The notes beneath the pieces were generated by a model. That model saw nothing but the letters and a program-made list of their open reading frames with translations, was not told the DNA's origin and ran no database searches. The position numbers were made by a program, and so were the translations under genes. DNA of 64,000 bases from Medicago truncatula (Eukaryota > Streptophyta > Magnoliopsida > Fabales > Fabaceae). This document shows positions 11,531 to 23,456 of the stretch, in pieces. Each line of letters opens with the position of its first letter. Position 1 is the first letter of the stretch. The stretch spans positions 39,778,494 through 39,842,493 of the forward strand of contig NC_053045.1 of assembly GCF_003473485.1 (NCBI RefSeq). The letters are read 5' to 3'.

Positions 11531-11655
11531 AGAAAACAAGTTTTCATAAGCTGAATTTTAGGAGAATAATATGACATAAACTTAAAATTGAGCTTAAATT
11601 CAGCTTATGAAAATCGTAAACTCAATTTTCAGTTTATGTCATATTATTTAATTTT
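11531..11655. repeat. Interleaved inverted repeats (A-B-A'-B')
   Basis: TTTTCATAAGCTGAATTTTA (about 11540) pairs with its complement at about 11598-11616. AATATGACATAAACTTAAAA (about 11566) pairs with a near-complement at about 11624-11648. The two pairs are interleaved rather than nested, so they cannot both form as simple hairpins. Confidence 0.65.
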
Positions 11656-12130
11656 TTTATTTATATAATTTGAATGGTTTTTTTTGTATCGCATAAGACA
11701 TTGAGGGTTCATCTTATACAGTATAAGTAGGATATGATCTCCAGACTCCTATTGTTTTCTTTTTAAGTCGTGAATACTTCATCTTATGGCCTTCCGATTG
11801 TCAAAATAAAAAAATTTCTTTTAATTTAAATGGTAATTTCTTATCAGATAAAACGTCAGGGTTCCTCTTTATTTCAACCACTAAGCTTAAATTTAATGAC
11901 TTATATCTACTTTTATTTCTCCATTGTTTTTTTATACTATAGATCCATAATATTTAAACCGAATAAGTAGGATAAGATCTCCAATTTTTATCTTTTTAAG
12001 CCGTAAATCCTCGTCCTTCAAAAAAAAGAAAAAAGTCGTAAATCCTTAATCTTATGATAAAATTTCAATCCATATGCTTTAAAATGAATAGTTGAGTTCG
12101 ATTTAGAGTAGCTATGTCCCTCAATTTTAA

Positions 12131-12386
12131 CTAGGCATGCATTACAAACATCATAGGTTCGCGGCTATTAAACACAATAGCCCCAACCACTGTGTTGCCA
12201 TTACCGGTCTCTTCTATGTATTGGAATGTCTTGTTACTGTCAACGACTATATCATCAAATTTCACAGCAGAGATATTAATGCCACAGAGCAAAGTTAGCA
12301 CATGGTTTATGACATTTTCTGCGTCATATACTTCCGTTGAAAATTCTTGCTATACTTTTTTAGCTTCAAGTACATATACTTCCATT
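12131..12386 (-). pseudogene. Unrecognised coding fragment with frameshift
   Basis: On the minus strand a reading frame from about 12348 to the stop at 12131 is protein-like (STEVYDAENVINHVLTLLCG, then VKFDDIVVDSNKTFQYIEE). An ATG-initiated piece at 12386 (MEVYVLEAKKV) lies in a different frame ending in a stop, so one indel joins them. No family was recognised. It could be a gene relic or a captured piece. Confidence 0.35.
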
Positions 12387-12975
12387 AATTTATAATTCTT
12401 TGCATTTAAAAGAGATATCTAAAATCAGAGAAGATTTTCCTCTGCATTTATGAAACACCCTACCAAAACTATACATACCCATATGTGTGTGTGTGTTATG
12501 TCTATCGGTTATGTGTTTTTCTACGTAGCACCAGTAGTTACTAGTATAATCCATAGACAGCTGGAATTTGATTCTGTGAATAAGATCTGCATATCGAAAG
12601 GGGTAAGCTATTTTTGAAATTTTATGTTGAAAGTGACATACGAACCGCGATTCTCGGCAAAATGTTTTTAGCCTATCTTTGAAACTGAAATTGATTTGTT
12701 TAGGGTTAATTGTTGAAATAACTCTGTAATATCACCCATGCTATGGTGCCATTTAATTTGAAAAAGTATAGTTCTTTCCCACCATAGGAAAGTTGATTAT
12801 GTCCATTAGATTAAACGAGGAACATATTCCTATCATACTCTCTCAACCACTAGATTATCTTTTTATACTATCTTTCACACTCTCTCTTTCATGTCCCCAC
12901 ACACCCATATCACCACTACTAAATCACAAATTCAACAACCACTTTGACCACCACACACCACCATAGTTGCTGCCG

Positions 12976-13446
12976 GAAAACTAAGAAATTGAGCATTCGA
13001 TGAAGTTTATTCACTGCGGTTTTGGTGTCATTCAATGTCAAAGCAAGTGCTCTCCTCTCCCCAGTGGCGGATCTTGATATCATTTCTCGGGGGTGCCAAA
13101 TAATTGTGGAATATATATTAAAACGTTTCAATCATAATACATTATTGTAAACTGGTGTGGTGGTGCAAATGTTTGATTTTGACTTACAGGATGCCGGTTC
13201 AATTCTTGCTGGGAGCTTTTTTTGGTATAAAATAAGAAGAATTCGGTGAAAAAAAATATAAAAAGAGGGTGCCAAGGGATCGAACACAGGACCATCAACT
13301 GATTTACAGACTTCGTAACAGCTGGAACACCAACACATACTATAAATATTATGCCTAATATGATATTTATATAAATGTTGGGGGTACCTGGGGGTCTCTA
13401 AAGAGATCCGCCCCTGCCTCTCCCTGAAGGCATTCACATGCAAATT
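12976..13446 (-). pseudogene. Captured MSL10-like mechanosensitive channel exon fragment
   Basis: Reading the minus strand and skipping the hAT insertion 13062-13416 with one target duplication, the frame gives a stretch beginning LHVNAFRER and continuing RALALTLNDTKTAVNKLHRM, then LNFLVF. This closely matches the conserved pre-membrane segment of plant MscS-like channels of the MSL9/MSL10 group as I remember it. Only about 35 residues remain, with an in-frame stop just upstream. It lies inside a Mutator-type element, so it is best read as transduplicated host sequence. Confidence 0.6.
13062..13416. mobile_element. hAT-type MITE, 355 bp, 8-bp TSD
   Basis: Perfect 8-bp duplication CCTCTCCC at 13054-13061 and 13417-13424. 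Terminal inverted repeats CAGTGGCGGATC and GATCCGCCCCTG. An 8-bp duplication with CAG...CTG ends indicates hAT. No transposase; the minus-strand frames inside are not genes. Confidence 0.88.
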
Positions 13447-14202
13447 TTTGTCTTAAAAAGATTCGTCAAAGCATGTATGATTGAAAATGAGCACAAGAAA
13501 AAGAAAAAAGATAAAGCATTTAAACCTTACTTTTTTAACAAGAAAAATAATATAATTCAAAATTATATAATACAATCATTTTACCTGGAGAGAAACGGAT
13601 TAATTGGATAAAAAAAAAACACGATCACAAACAGGTATGGTTTATGCGATGGTGGTTGGAATTCGAACAACAAGATAATTATGCATCCCTCTAAAATAAA
13701 CTATGAACAAAATAATATTGCATCCCTCTAAAAAAAAATTAATATTGCATCGTTATGTTAATTTCGATTCTTTATAGGAAAATTTGCAGGTACCCTTGAG
13801 TTTTGATTAAAATGATGGTGCCATTTAATTTGGGAAAGGAGAGTTCTTTCCGGCAGCAACCATGGTGGTGTGTGGTGGTACAGTGGTGGTGCAGTGGTGG
13901 TCAAAGTGGTTGTTGAATTTGTGATTTAGTGGTGGTGGTATGGGTGTGTGGGGGCATAAAAGAGAGAGTGTGAAAGATAATATAAAAAAAATAATCTAGT
14001 GGTTGAGAGAGTATGATAGAAATATGTTCCTCATTTAATCTAATGGACATGATCAACTTTCCCATGGTGGGAAAGAACTCTCCTTTCTCAAATTAAATGG
14101 CACCTCATGCTATTATTAACGAGATCTAGAAGAAAAAAATTATCCGGAGGACAAAAAAAAAACACAAAAGACTGAGAAACTCTCGAGTCGGCAAACAAGA
14201 TA

Positions 14203-14276
14203 CTCCCTCCGTCTCTATATATAAACATCATTTTATTAGAGGCAAATGTTGCTTATATATAGGGACGGATGGACTA
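14203..14276. mobile_element. Short Stowaway-like MITE
   Basis: CTCCCTCCGTCTCTATATAT at the left and a complementary ATATATAGGGACGGA end at the right form a short hairpin, as in Tc1/mariner-derived MITEs of plants. Confidence 0.6.
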
Positions 14277-14329
14277 TAATCTAATTGCAAATAAGGAGAG
14301 GTTCATATATCTAAATTCTAAAGTGTCAA

Positions 14330-14780
14330 TGCTGACAGCCTCATATTTAGTAAGTCAATCGGCACATTTATTGTATTCTCTCAAAATGCGGGAAATGGAA
14401 ATCAACAAAGGAAGAGCATAAAACTTTATAATAAGCGAAAGAATAGTCGCATGAATATGAAATTCATTCTCATGGTCATCGTCAATAGAATTCAAAGCTG
14501 CTTGAGAATCAGATTACAAAGTAATAGATCGATTACCAAGGTCCCAAGCTACTTGAAGACCTCACAAAATTCTCGAGAGTTCAGCGAACAAATTAGACGC
14601 TCTACCACTGAAACCAGAAAAACCTTGAATCCAACCCTCATAATGATTTCTTAAAAGGTCGTTGAAACTTGCATTGCCTGAGTTACCGAATGAAGAACCA
14701 TCCATGTTAACTTTTACATAACTATATGCAGGGGGATACCAACGAACCTGGCGATGAATAGGATGTTTGTCTCCGTGACC
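14330..14780 (-). pseudogene. LINE RNase H domain relic
   Basis: The minus strand encodes a recognisable plant LINE-type RNase H: WYPPAYSYVKVNMDGSSFGN, later WIQGFSGFSGRASNLFAEL, then SDSQAALNSI and LREYNKCAD. Several in-frame stops interrupt it (after LSRIL, before SDSQ, in CAD-LTKY). The motif order D..G, E, SDS and D fits RNase H, but the protein is dead and no upstream RT is present. Confidence 0.7.
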
Positions 14781-14950
14781 AAGAACATGAATAGAAGAGT
14801 GATAAAAAAAAAATACTAGTAACAGAAGTTCAAGTATCTTTCTTAACCTACTAAAAAATCTCTTCGATGGCTTGTGTAAAAATAAAAATATAGATTTACC
14901 TTCACAATTAAAAATTCATCATATTTTATCCTTCGATAGCTTCGTCACAC

Positions 14951-15112
14951 TTAGGGTATGTTTATTTGAAGAGAAATTGTGAAGAGAGAGTTAGCAAAGA
15001 GAGAGATAGGAGAGAAATGCTCAATTTCTCACTTCTTTCCCTCTTCTCAAACTCTCTCTCACCTATTTCTCTCTTCACAATTTCTCTTGTGAACCAAACA
15101 CACCATTAAAGA
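14951..15112. repeat. Foldback / small MITE
   Basis: AGAGAAATTGTGAAGAGAGA near 14970 pairs with the reverse complement near 15070-15090. The outer parts (TAGGGTATGTTT and AACCAAACACACC) also pair imperfectly. It forms a hairpin of about 160 bp without coding content. Confidence 0.65.
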
Positions 15113-15422
15113 GCTGATGTGGCGAGAAATCTTGTCATATGACTCCAACCACTTAGATTTTTTTTTTTATGACGTAACAATTTTTATATAATTTTTTATT
15201 TTCAAAACATTATTTTGCTACCATTGATCGAGGAACCAAAATAAAGAAAAAATGGATGATTTTATCCTGTAGATATAAATTCAAAAAAATGGTCTATGGA
15301 ATGATTTTTTTGTGATTTTTGCAGGCTTAGAGCCAGTTTGTTATAGTTTTTTTTAAGAAAACAAAATCTCTAAAATATAATCTCTAAATTATTTTATGTC
15401 AGTTGAAGACAAGGTTTTCTGG

Positions 15423-15613
15423 TGCTGAATAACTTGAGAGATTAGCTCTCAGCCTTTTGTATTTATAATAAGAATATGTACAAAGTAAATCCCATGATCA
15501 TAGGGAGTAAATTTGTCCTAATTATATAAGAGATATTTACAAGGAAATAAAGATAATATAAATAAGGAGATAATATACCAGTCAATGATACTATTATTAC
15601 GCATATCTCAACA
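15423..15613 (-). mobile_element. Copia 3' LTR (191 bp)
   Basis: On the minus strand the polypurine tract GAGGGGGAG is followed by TGTTGAGATATGCG, the expected LTR start. The segment ends in TTATTCAGCA. It directly follows the Copia integrase/RNase H reading frame, so it is the 3' LTR. The 5' part of the element is absent, so a target duplication cannot be tested. Confidence 0.65.
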
Positions 15614-15615
15614 CT

Positions 15616-16290
15616 CCCCCTCAAGCTGGAGCATACAAATCATATGCATCAAGCTTGTCACATATGTAAGTGATCCTTGATCCTCGAAGAGACTTCGTGA
15701 AGATATCGGCTAGTTGATCATTAGAACCAACAAAAGAAGTAGCAATTTCACCAGACATAATTTTCTCACGAATAAAATGACAATCGATCTCAATATGCTT
15801 AGTTTGCTCATGAAAGACTGGATTAGAGGCAATGTGTAGGGCTGGTTGATTGTCACAAATGATACTCATAGTGCCTATTTTACTGAAGTGGGGCTCTTGG
15901 AGAAGATGCTTGAGCCATATGAGCTCACATGTATTAAGTGTCATAGCTCTATATTCTGCCTCTGCACTTGATCTAGCAACGACATTTTGCTTCTTACTTT
16001 TTCATGAAATCAAATTGCCTCCAATGAGAACACAATATCCAAATGTGGACCTTCTGTCAGACGGACTTCCAGCCCAATCTGCGTATGTATAAGCAACAAT
16101 ATCTGAATGACCTCTGTCTGCATAAACAAGACCTTTTCCAGGGGCTCTTTTGTATATCTTAAAATTCTAACCACAACATCCCAATAAATATCACAAGGGG
16201 AATTCAAGAATTGACTAACAACACTGACTGCATATGAAATATCAGGTCTTGTCATGGTCAAATAATTTAGCTTCCCAACACTGACTAACA
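15616..16290 (-). pseudogene. Ty1/Copia pol C-terminus, truncated and frameshifted
   Basis: The minus strand carries the RT end (VGKLNYLTMTRPDISYAVS, VVSQFLNSP) and, after frame changes, the RNase H with VARSSAEAEYRAM, CDNQPALHIASNPVFHEQTK and DIFTKSLRG. A TGA replaces the expected Trp before KSKKQ. The sequence ends abruptly at 16290, so only the 3' end of the element survives. It is a dead Copia fragment. Confidence 0.88.
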
Positions 16291-17640
16291 AAAAAAAAAT
16301 TATTCACGTTATATTTTTATTTTCTCTCTATTACTTTGATTTTGCGTCACTATCTCATTTTCTTATTAAATCTATGGTTGTTCCACAATTTTTTCATTGT
16401 TCGAAAAATAGAACTCATGTTAGAAAGAGCACAGTGTCATAGCACACAACTTTCCAATCCCATGTGGGATGTCGCTAAAAAGTGAAAATCTGAATCATAT
16501 ATTGTGATGACTCAACACAAGAGCACTAAAGCGACCAAAAAGTTTACCACAGATTTTGTTTTGGCAACCTTGACCATGCATTCAAAATTTCAAATTAAAG
16601 AAGTAAATAACCATACCATATCATAACATCCCACTGAGTGGGACACTCTAAAATGCAAGTCAGTCTCTCTGAGTTTTCAGTCTCACAGGGAGGACAAAAT
16701 TTCACTCCTCCACGCAATTCACAAAAAGACACTGACATGCAACATACTAATATAGTCAAACCCCACTCCAAACTCCAAACATTTTAAATTTTACCCTAGA
16801 GATTCACGTGAATATCAAATAGTACTACTATATCACGAAGAAAATTAAGTTGTTTACTGTACATTTGCAAACTGAAATGTTTTTTTTTTAATAATCTTTG
16901 GTTGAAAATTTATGGTAATCCAAAGTTTAATTGAAAGATAAATAAAGTTCGATCAAAAGTGTTTCAAACTGAAAATTAAATTTAAGTTTTCTTAAATAAT
17001 TTATCATCTGTAGAGCTCATAAACCAACTGAAGTGTTTCAAATTGAAGTGTTATACATTTGCTTATAGTTGGTGGTTTACTTGTTAGACAAAGACATAAA
17101 TAACTGTAGTTAATTTTATTTTTCCTACAATACGGGAATGGACTTACTATTATATAAATCTTTGATAACAGTGAAAGAGAGTCAAATGTGTGAATATGTG
17201 CCCATATGGTCAAAACAGGGATTTTACTAGCTGTATTCTTTGTCATAGATTCTCATTCTCTGTTTACTAACTGCCCTTCCAGTTAGTTAACCTAACCAGT
17301 TACTTAACCGAACCCAACTAATTCTGTAATTCTCTTCGATGCCTTTCTTGCTTGCAACGATATACTCCAACTACCATACAAGATTTGGTGGGAAATCTTT
17401 GAGATTTGATTATTAATTAGGTAATTTAGGTAAAGGTTTCAGAACATGCAATAAAGTGTCCATAATTCCACAACCGCTGAAAATTGCAGCTGAATAATGT
17501 TTTTTTTTTTTTTTAAATCATTAATTAAAACGTAAAATGTTCAATTAAGTAACATTCAATATTGTCTTAGAGTTCAGCAAGGTTAGTAGAAAAATTACAT
17601 AATATAAAGGGTAAGGATTCGAACCAAACATATCACTTAT
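16291..17640. other. Intergenic, no gene seen
   Basis: No repeat boundaries and no coding signal beyond short shadow frames. Confidence 0.4.
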
Positions 17641-17652
17641 TCATCTTAAAAT

Positions 17653-17937
17653 GTACTTCTTCCGTCCATATATCTAAACACCTTTTGTATTTTTCAAATT
17701 TCTTAAGAAAAATTGTTAGTGTAATTAATGTATTTTTTGTGTGTTAATATTACCAAATTGTCATTTGTTTGTATGTGTATTAAATTTGTCTTTTTATATT
17801 TCAAGACAGATTAATAGTATTAATTAGGGATATGTTTAGAAAAATATGATAAATGCATCTAATAATTTGAAAAGGGGTTTATATTTAGGGACAAAAATAA
17901 AGTCAAATGAATGCTTAGAAATAGGGACGGAGTGAGT
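17653..17937. mobile_element. Stowaway-type MITE
   Basis: The left end CTTCTTCCGTCCATATATCT and right end GGGACGGAGTGAG are inverted, with TA at the borders. Length about 285 bp, no coding content. Confidence 0.6.
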
Positions 17938-19678
17938 AATTTTTTTAGTTACCGGATTATTTAACCAAAAAAAGTAACATTCAGTGCATTCATTAAAATG
18001 TTCAAAATAAAGAATTAAATTTGAATAGAAAACCAAAAAAAAAAAAAGAACGTTAGTTTATTGTGATTAATTATTTTTTCAGGAGGCTAATTGTCTATTT
18101 TTTTATACCAAATGTTAATAGTTTGTTTATTTAATTAATATTAACTTATCTTTTTGGATTGAACTCAAAACCTTGGATTCATTTATATTTATCTCAAATC
18201 AGTTGAGCTACTAAACTTTCAAATATTCCATAGTTTATTTTGTGAATCCTGCACTCGATAGCGTGTATAAAAAAAACCATTGTCCTCTAATAAATCATGA
18301 GTTTAAATTTTTAAGTGAACACTTGATCTTTTTAATCTTAGTGAGTATTCTAAATTCACCCCTATTTGCGTCATCATACATTTATATTGCTCACGGACAA
18401 GTCTTTTGAATTGGTTTGGTGTGTGAGAGCAAGTAATTATGGTGAAAACTTTTGGCTTGGAAGTGTGAAAAAGATCCACAAAACATAATATTGAGTTGCA
18501 TACAATACAAGTGACTTGTTAATTCATGATCATCATGACTATTTTGTGGTTAACCACTATACACTCTTCAAAGAGCATTTAAAAGTAATCAAGATACTAT
18601 GTTGCCGACACTTATCAAGTGGTAAAATATATCCATGGCACCTTTTGTTTCCTTTAGTTATGGATCTTTCCATTTTCAAATACAATACAGTAATAAATGA
18701 TTTTGGGTCCAAAGAAAATTCAATAAATGATTGGGAAAACTAGCGTAAATTTAGCACTTCGCTTTCTTAAATATTGATTGGTTTAACTACATTGTATCGT
18801 ATCAATCAAAATGGCTTACAAATCTCACTTACTCCATCAAAAACTTATCTTTTTCAATAATTTATTTGCAATAAGGAAAACCGATCATGAAGCAAGATTC
18901 ATTATACAATAAATAGTGGGGAAATATTATTTCCTTTGGTATTGGTAGCTTTTTTAGTCCTAAATAAATTATTATTCTTCATGTCTCATGTGTGTTTCAA
19001 GAGCAGTGTTATTCCTTACGAAAATACACAGCAAGAAATGCAAGAATATCACATAAAACAATAAAAAGTTTAAGTTGCTCCTTTGGCACAAATCACATGT
19101 GGTTGTTAGCATAGAAATCAACGGATAAAATATGTGTGGTGCGTTTCTTCTCTCAATATTTCGTAAAGTTAAGCATTATCCGTGTTTCAATTACGATATT
19201 TTTTCTTTTTAAGTCGGATTGATACGTTTAACACATTAAAAAAGGGCATAGACAAGTCATTATAGGTTTATCCGTTGAGCCTTTTTTTTTTTTCTTTCTT
19301 ATGTATCTTTTTCAATTTGTTTTGCTGTGAATTTATTTCGTTAGTTGGAGAAACTTAGAATACTTTGAGGAAATATGGATTTAATTTGACAAAGACTATT
19401 TTGAGATTAATGTTGGAGCACTAATTTATTGATATTGTTTTTAATTATTAATTAGGGCATATGCATTATCATGGTTGATTATGTGGTAACCGGTGTGGAC
19501 GTATGTTTATGTTGTTTGTGCGCTTTTTATGTTAAATTCTGCTATGATTGAATCGTTGATGTTATTATTTTTGTTATAAGAAAAGATAAGATGCGAATGA
19601 AAAAAAATGTTTTTTTTTACAAGGACAAGTTATCACGCTGCTAAGGGGGAGGACGCTCCTAAGGGGGAGGGACGAGGT
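17938..19678. other. Intergenic, no gene seen
   Basis: AT-rich, with a weak tRNA-like stretch around 18150-18210 that may be SINE debris. Nothing else could be supported. Confidence 0.4.
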
Positions 19679-19681
19679 GCA

Positions 19682-20115
19682 GGGACGGATCCAATTTTTT
19701 TGAATAGTGGGGGCATCATATATACACACACACCATTTTATATTTAAAAGTATAAAAATACATCATAATTATGTTGGACAAGTAATTTATATTAACAAAT
19801 AGCATGTTATACCACTCACAAAAAAAATTCCCTCAAAACATAGTGCAGGCACGCACGCACACAGTGGCCTACATAGATTTGTGCCTGACGAGGTGGCATT
19901 TGAACTCGACCACTATAGTTGGACCACCTTTCGCCCCTCCATGGGTTAGTCGTGAGACAAACCAATTTTTGGGTGGACCGGCCAATATTCAACCCCTTGT
20001 AAAAATGTATCAAGAAGGTCTAACCATAGTTTTAATATGCGACATAGCCGTACTTAACACACTAGTTAAGGTTCGGCCAGACACACATTTCTATCAAACA
20101 AAAGTACTTTATATT
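19682..20115. mobile_element. Truncated hAT-like element
   Basis: The left end CAGGGACGGATCC with nearby GTGGGGGCA matches the terminal pattern of the complete hAT MITE at 13062-13416. No matching right end was found, so the copy is truncated and its right border is a guess. Two overlapping frames on opposite strands here are not genes. Confidence 0.4.
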
Positions 20116-20224
20116 TATAAAGATTGCACGATGTATGACCCCAATCTGATTCGTGTGTATATACAGAATTTAAATATAAAGTTATCTGAATTACAGAATT
20201 TAAAAAAGAAATTATCTGAATTTT

Positions 20225-20405
20225 TTTATATTTTTTTAATTTCTGAAAATTAATTTTCAGAATTTTTAAATTGTTGGAAGATAGTGTGAAGAAAAATCCA
20301 GTGTTGAGAGAACATGTTAATAATATGTTCTTCACTTAATCTAATCATTGAATCCACTTTCCCATGGTTGGAAATGATTAACCTTTCATATGTAAAATGT
20401 CACCT
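20225..20405. mobile_element. Fragment of the 54379-type Mutator MITE
   Basis: The stretch CTGAAAATTAATTTTCAGAA ... GTGTGAAGAAAAATC ... ATATGTTCTTCACTTAATCT ... CTTTCCCATGG is nearly the same as the right half of 54379-55109. The left half is missing. Confidence 0.65.
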
Positions 20406-20441
20406 AAGTATGATGTATGAATGTTAGTTAATCACTACACA

Positions 20442-21026
20442 TAGGGGTGGGAATAAGCCAGGTCAGGCCAGGCTTTGATAGGCCTGAGCCTGGCCTACGA
20501 AATAAATCACAAGCCTGAGCCTGGCCTATGGCCTATCATAGACCGTTTTTCTAGGCCTGGCCTAGCCTATTTAAAAGCATGGACTGCCCTGAAAGCTTAC
20601 TTACAGGCTTACTTCACATTAAGGCCATCAAATAGTTCATTTGGCCTACTAAATAGGTTAAACATGTCTTAAAGCCTACTTAAAAACCTATTTCACTACA
20701 AGTAAATTTCAACTAGATTAAAGCCTACATAAAAGCCTATAACAACAAAGCCTATTAAGGGACTAATAGATAGAGAAAAATATGTTTATATTTTTAATAT
20801 ATGCATTTATTTTAATATAAAAAAATAATTAATAAATAAGTATTAATAGGCCGGCCTATTAGGCTTAACAGTCTTTTTTTGAAGCCTAAGCTTGGCCTAT
20901 TTAACTAAACAGACTTTCTAAAAAGCCTAAGCCTATGCCTATTTACTAAACAGTCCAGGTCAGATCAGGCCAAAACAGACCAAACCGTAAGCCCCTGTAG
21001 GCCGATCTGGCCTATTCCCAACCCTA
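20442..21026. mobile_element. hAT element rich in GGCCTA, 585 bp, 8-bp TSD
   Basis: Perfect 8-bp duplication ACTACACA at 20434-20441 and 21027-21034. Terminal inverted repeats TAGGGGTGGGAATA and TATTCCCAACCCTA. The interior repeats AGGCCTGAGCCTGGCCTA and similar. Non-coding. Confidence 0.9.
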
Positions 21027-21382
21027 ACTACACACATAGGGTGGGGGTGTAAATGTAAAAAAATAGCATCCTCAAACACTATCTACCGTAAAGGCCTCCA
21101 CCTTTACAAATTACATTTCAGTTTCACATCCGAGAGAAACCCCACGAATTTCAACTGTCTGCACATTCTATATTTCTTTCTTTCCCCAGGTTGTGAGAAT
21201 TTTGCACTTTTGGTTCGTAACTATAGAACAAGAATTTTCGTGTTTTAAAAGATCTCGATGGATAACTACCGAATTTTTTTTTCCAGGATTATGAGTAAAA
21301 AGGAGGCAAAAAAAAAAAAAAAAAACCCATCAAATCTTGATATTGAATTCCATTTTTCGTTGTTCAAACATAATAATAATAA

Positions 21383-21695
21383 GGTTTAATTACACTTTTG
21401 GACCCCTATCTTTTCAAAAGTTGTGGTTATGGACTCCTAACTAATTTAAATACAAAACAGACCCCTATGTTTTGATTCTTTGGCAGTTTTGGACCCCCAG
21501 CCCATTGTTGACTCGGTCAACGCTGACTGACACCCTAAGTGAGGTGTCACGTGTCAATTTTTTTATTTTTTTTTGCCTTGGGGGTCCAAAACTGTCCAAG
21601 AATCAAAACATATGAGGCTGTTTTGTATTTAAATTAATTAGGGGGTCCATAACCGCAACTTTTGGAAAGATAGGGGTCCAAAAGTGCAATTAAGC

Positions 21696-21696
<1 letters not shown>
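21383..21696. mobile_element. MITE with long inverted arms
   Basis: The left arm GGTTTAATTACACTTTTGGA pairs with the right arm TCCAAAAGTGCAATTAAGCT over more than 80 bp (GTTGTGGTTATGGACTCC against its complement). It inserted in an (AAT)n microsatellite, so the target duplication cannot be delimited. Confidence 0.8.
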
Positions 21697-21742
<46 letters not shown>

Positions 21743-21745
21743 TCA
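21697..21745. repeat. (AAT)n microsatellite
   Basis: About 15 uninterrupted AAT units continue to the right of the MITE. A shorter stretch of the same repeat lies to its left. Confidence 0.95.
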
Positions 21746-22312
21746 ATAATATTAATAATAAAATAAAAATACATAGCTATAGGAGACAAAATCCAAATCA
21801 ACATTATTTGTGGACTATAATTTTTTTTAACAAATTATATAGGAGAAATGTTTTAACATGAATGATCTCGTTTAAAACACATGATTTTTCAACGGTGTTG
21901 TCAAATGATTTTGCAACTAGTTTTCCAAATTTTTTTTAATACAAAAATTTAAATAAATTGTATTCCGTGCTGGCGGTCAAATATATCACCTTCACAAAGT
22001 TTGACACTATATAACTTCGAAGAGACTTCAAAATTCTCATCGGTCTACCTCTGGACTGTTTGGTTCGAAAGAGACGTTATATTTATTGTTGCAAATAGTT
22101 GTTAGTTCTTGGATTCATTCCGTGTTGACGATTGGTCAATACACCGCACACTAGACATTCAGTGGTGTTGTTTTTATTTTTTTCGTATCATTCGATTAGG
22201 TTGACATAGACTTTGTGTAGATTTACTAGGGTAGGTTTATGTCCCTCAGTTCTTTTTTGTATTTCTTTTTTTCTTTTTTTTAATAATATATATGAACACA
22301 ACAAAAATTGAA

Positions 22313-22673
22313 GAGCAAATAGTCACTTTAGTCCCTAGCTCTGCACCTCGCTGTCACATAGGTCCCTGACTCAGGATTAAATACAAACAAGTCCCTAACT
22401 CTACACTTCCCTTATCACTTTGGTCACTGTCGTTTAAAAATCTGTTAAGTGATGATGTGACCAAAGTGACCATTTTTTACTTTCACTTTAGTCCTTGTGA
22501 CACGTCATACTCCTTGTTAGCGTGTCACATCATCACTTAACATATTTTTTTAACTGCAAGGACGAAAATGATAACGGAAGTGTAGAGTCTAAAATTTGTT
22601 TGTATTTAATCCTGAGTCAGAAACCTATATGACAACAAGATGCAAAATCAAAAACTAAAGTGAGTATTTGCTC
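22313..22673. mobile_element. MITE with ~110-bp inverted arms
   Basis: GAGCAAATAGTCACTTTAGT on the left pairs with ACTAAAGTGAGTATTTGCTC on the right, and pairing continues through GACTCAGGATTAAATACAAA on the left and its complement. Non-coding. Confidence 0.8.
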
Positions 22674-23448
22674 AATATTAAAATGTGCAAGACATTTAAA
22701 CTCCCTTGAATATCTTCTATTCATTTTTTATGTCATTGTACTTTTGTCTTTATAAAAAAGAAAGGAAAAAGAAGCTCACCAAGATCAAGGAAAACCTCAA
22801 GCCACACGAGTAATGTAATGGAACATCTCCTAACTAAATTACTTGCTTCAAATGCGAGTTACGTATAGAATTGATATTCCATTTCATACCATTGAATATA
22901 AAAAAATCTTCTTCATCAAAATATTCAAATAGTTGCTTGACCATATATGGAAATAGTCATACGTCAACATGACCAAGCGCCACGAAGTTAACACAGAGAA
23001 ACAAATGATAGATAAGACATGACATGCCATTGAGACAGGATCACACCCTTTTCATAATTAACTGGATACAACTTTGAGCCACAACAGAAGTAGTAGACAC
23101 TATGGCAACAACCACAATGTGCCAAAAATTAATTAATACTCCAATAAGGACCCAAAGAGGGAATGAAAGATACAACATGTTTTTGAGGCATCGTTGCTTA
23201 TCCATAATCATAGGAGAAAATTTCGTTGCTTGCTATAGAGACAGCTTAATAATTGCAATGTTGAATATTTACAACCGCGAACATGTTTAAGCCGAAGTGG
23301 CTTTCGTTATTGACGTCTACGTTACTTAACACAAGGGGCCATCACATGTACCTCCATTAAATAATAGAGTAAATTTCACTTCATAGTAGAAGAAATTCAA
23401 ATTAGAGTCTCTCTCTTTTAAAAAAATGTTTAGACTAATTATACGCCA
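22674..23448. other. Intergenic, no gene seen
   Basis: The 62-codon frame at 23102-23290 has no recognisable motif or context and is not called. Confidence 0.4.
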
Positions 23449-23456
23449 CTTATGCT

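Larger units (their letters stand above)
12745..14104. mobile_element. Mutator-type foldback element carrying host DNA (Pack-MULE-like)
   Basis: The ends GGTGCCATTTAATTTG (left) and CAAATTAAATGGCACC (right) are inverted. They are flanked by CATGCTAT (12737-12744 and 14106-14113), or 9 bp with one mismatch (CCATGCTAT/TCATGCTAT). Both sides carry the same sub-terminal sequence in opposite orientation (TCTCTCAACCACTAGATTAT-type, GGTGGTGTGTGGTGG-type). The core, 12976-13446, holds an MSL10-like exon fragment split by a hAT MITE. A related element is at 54379-55109. Confidence 0.75.
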
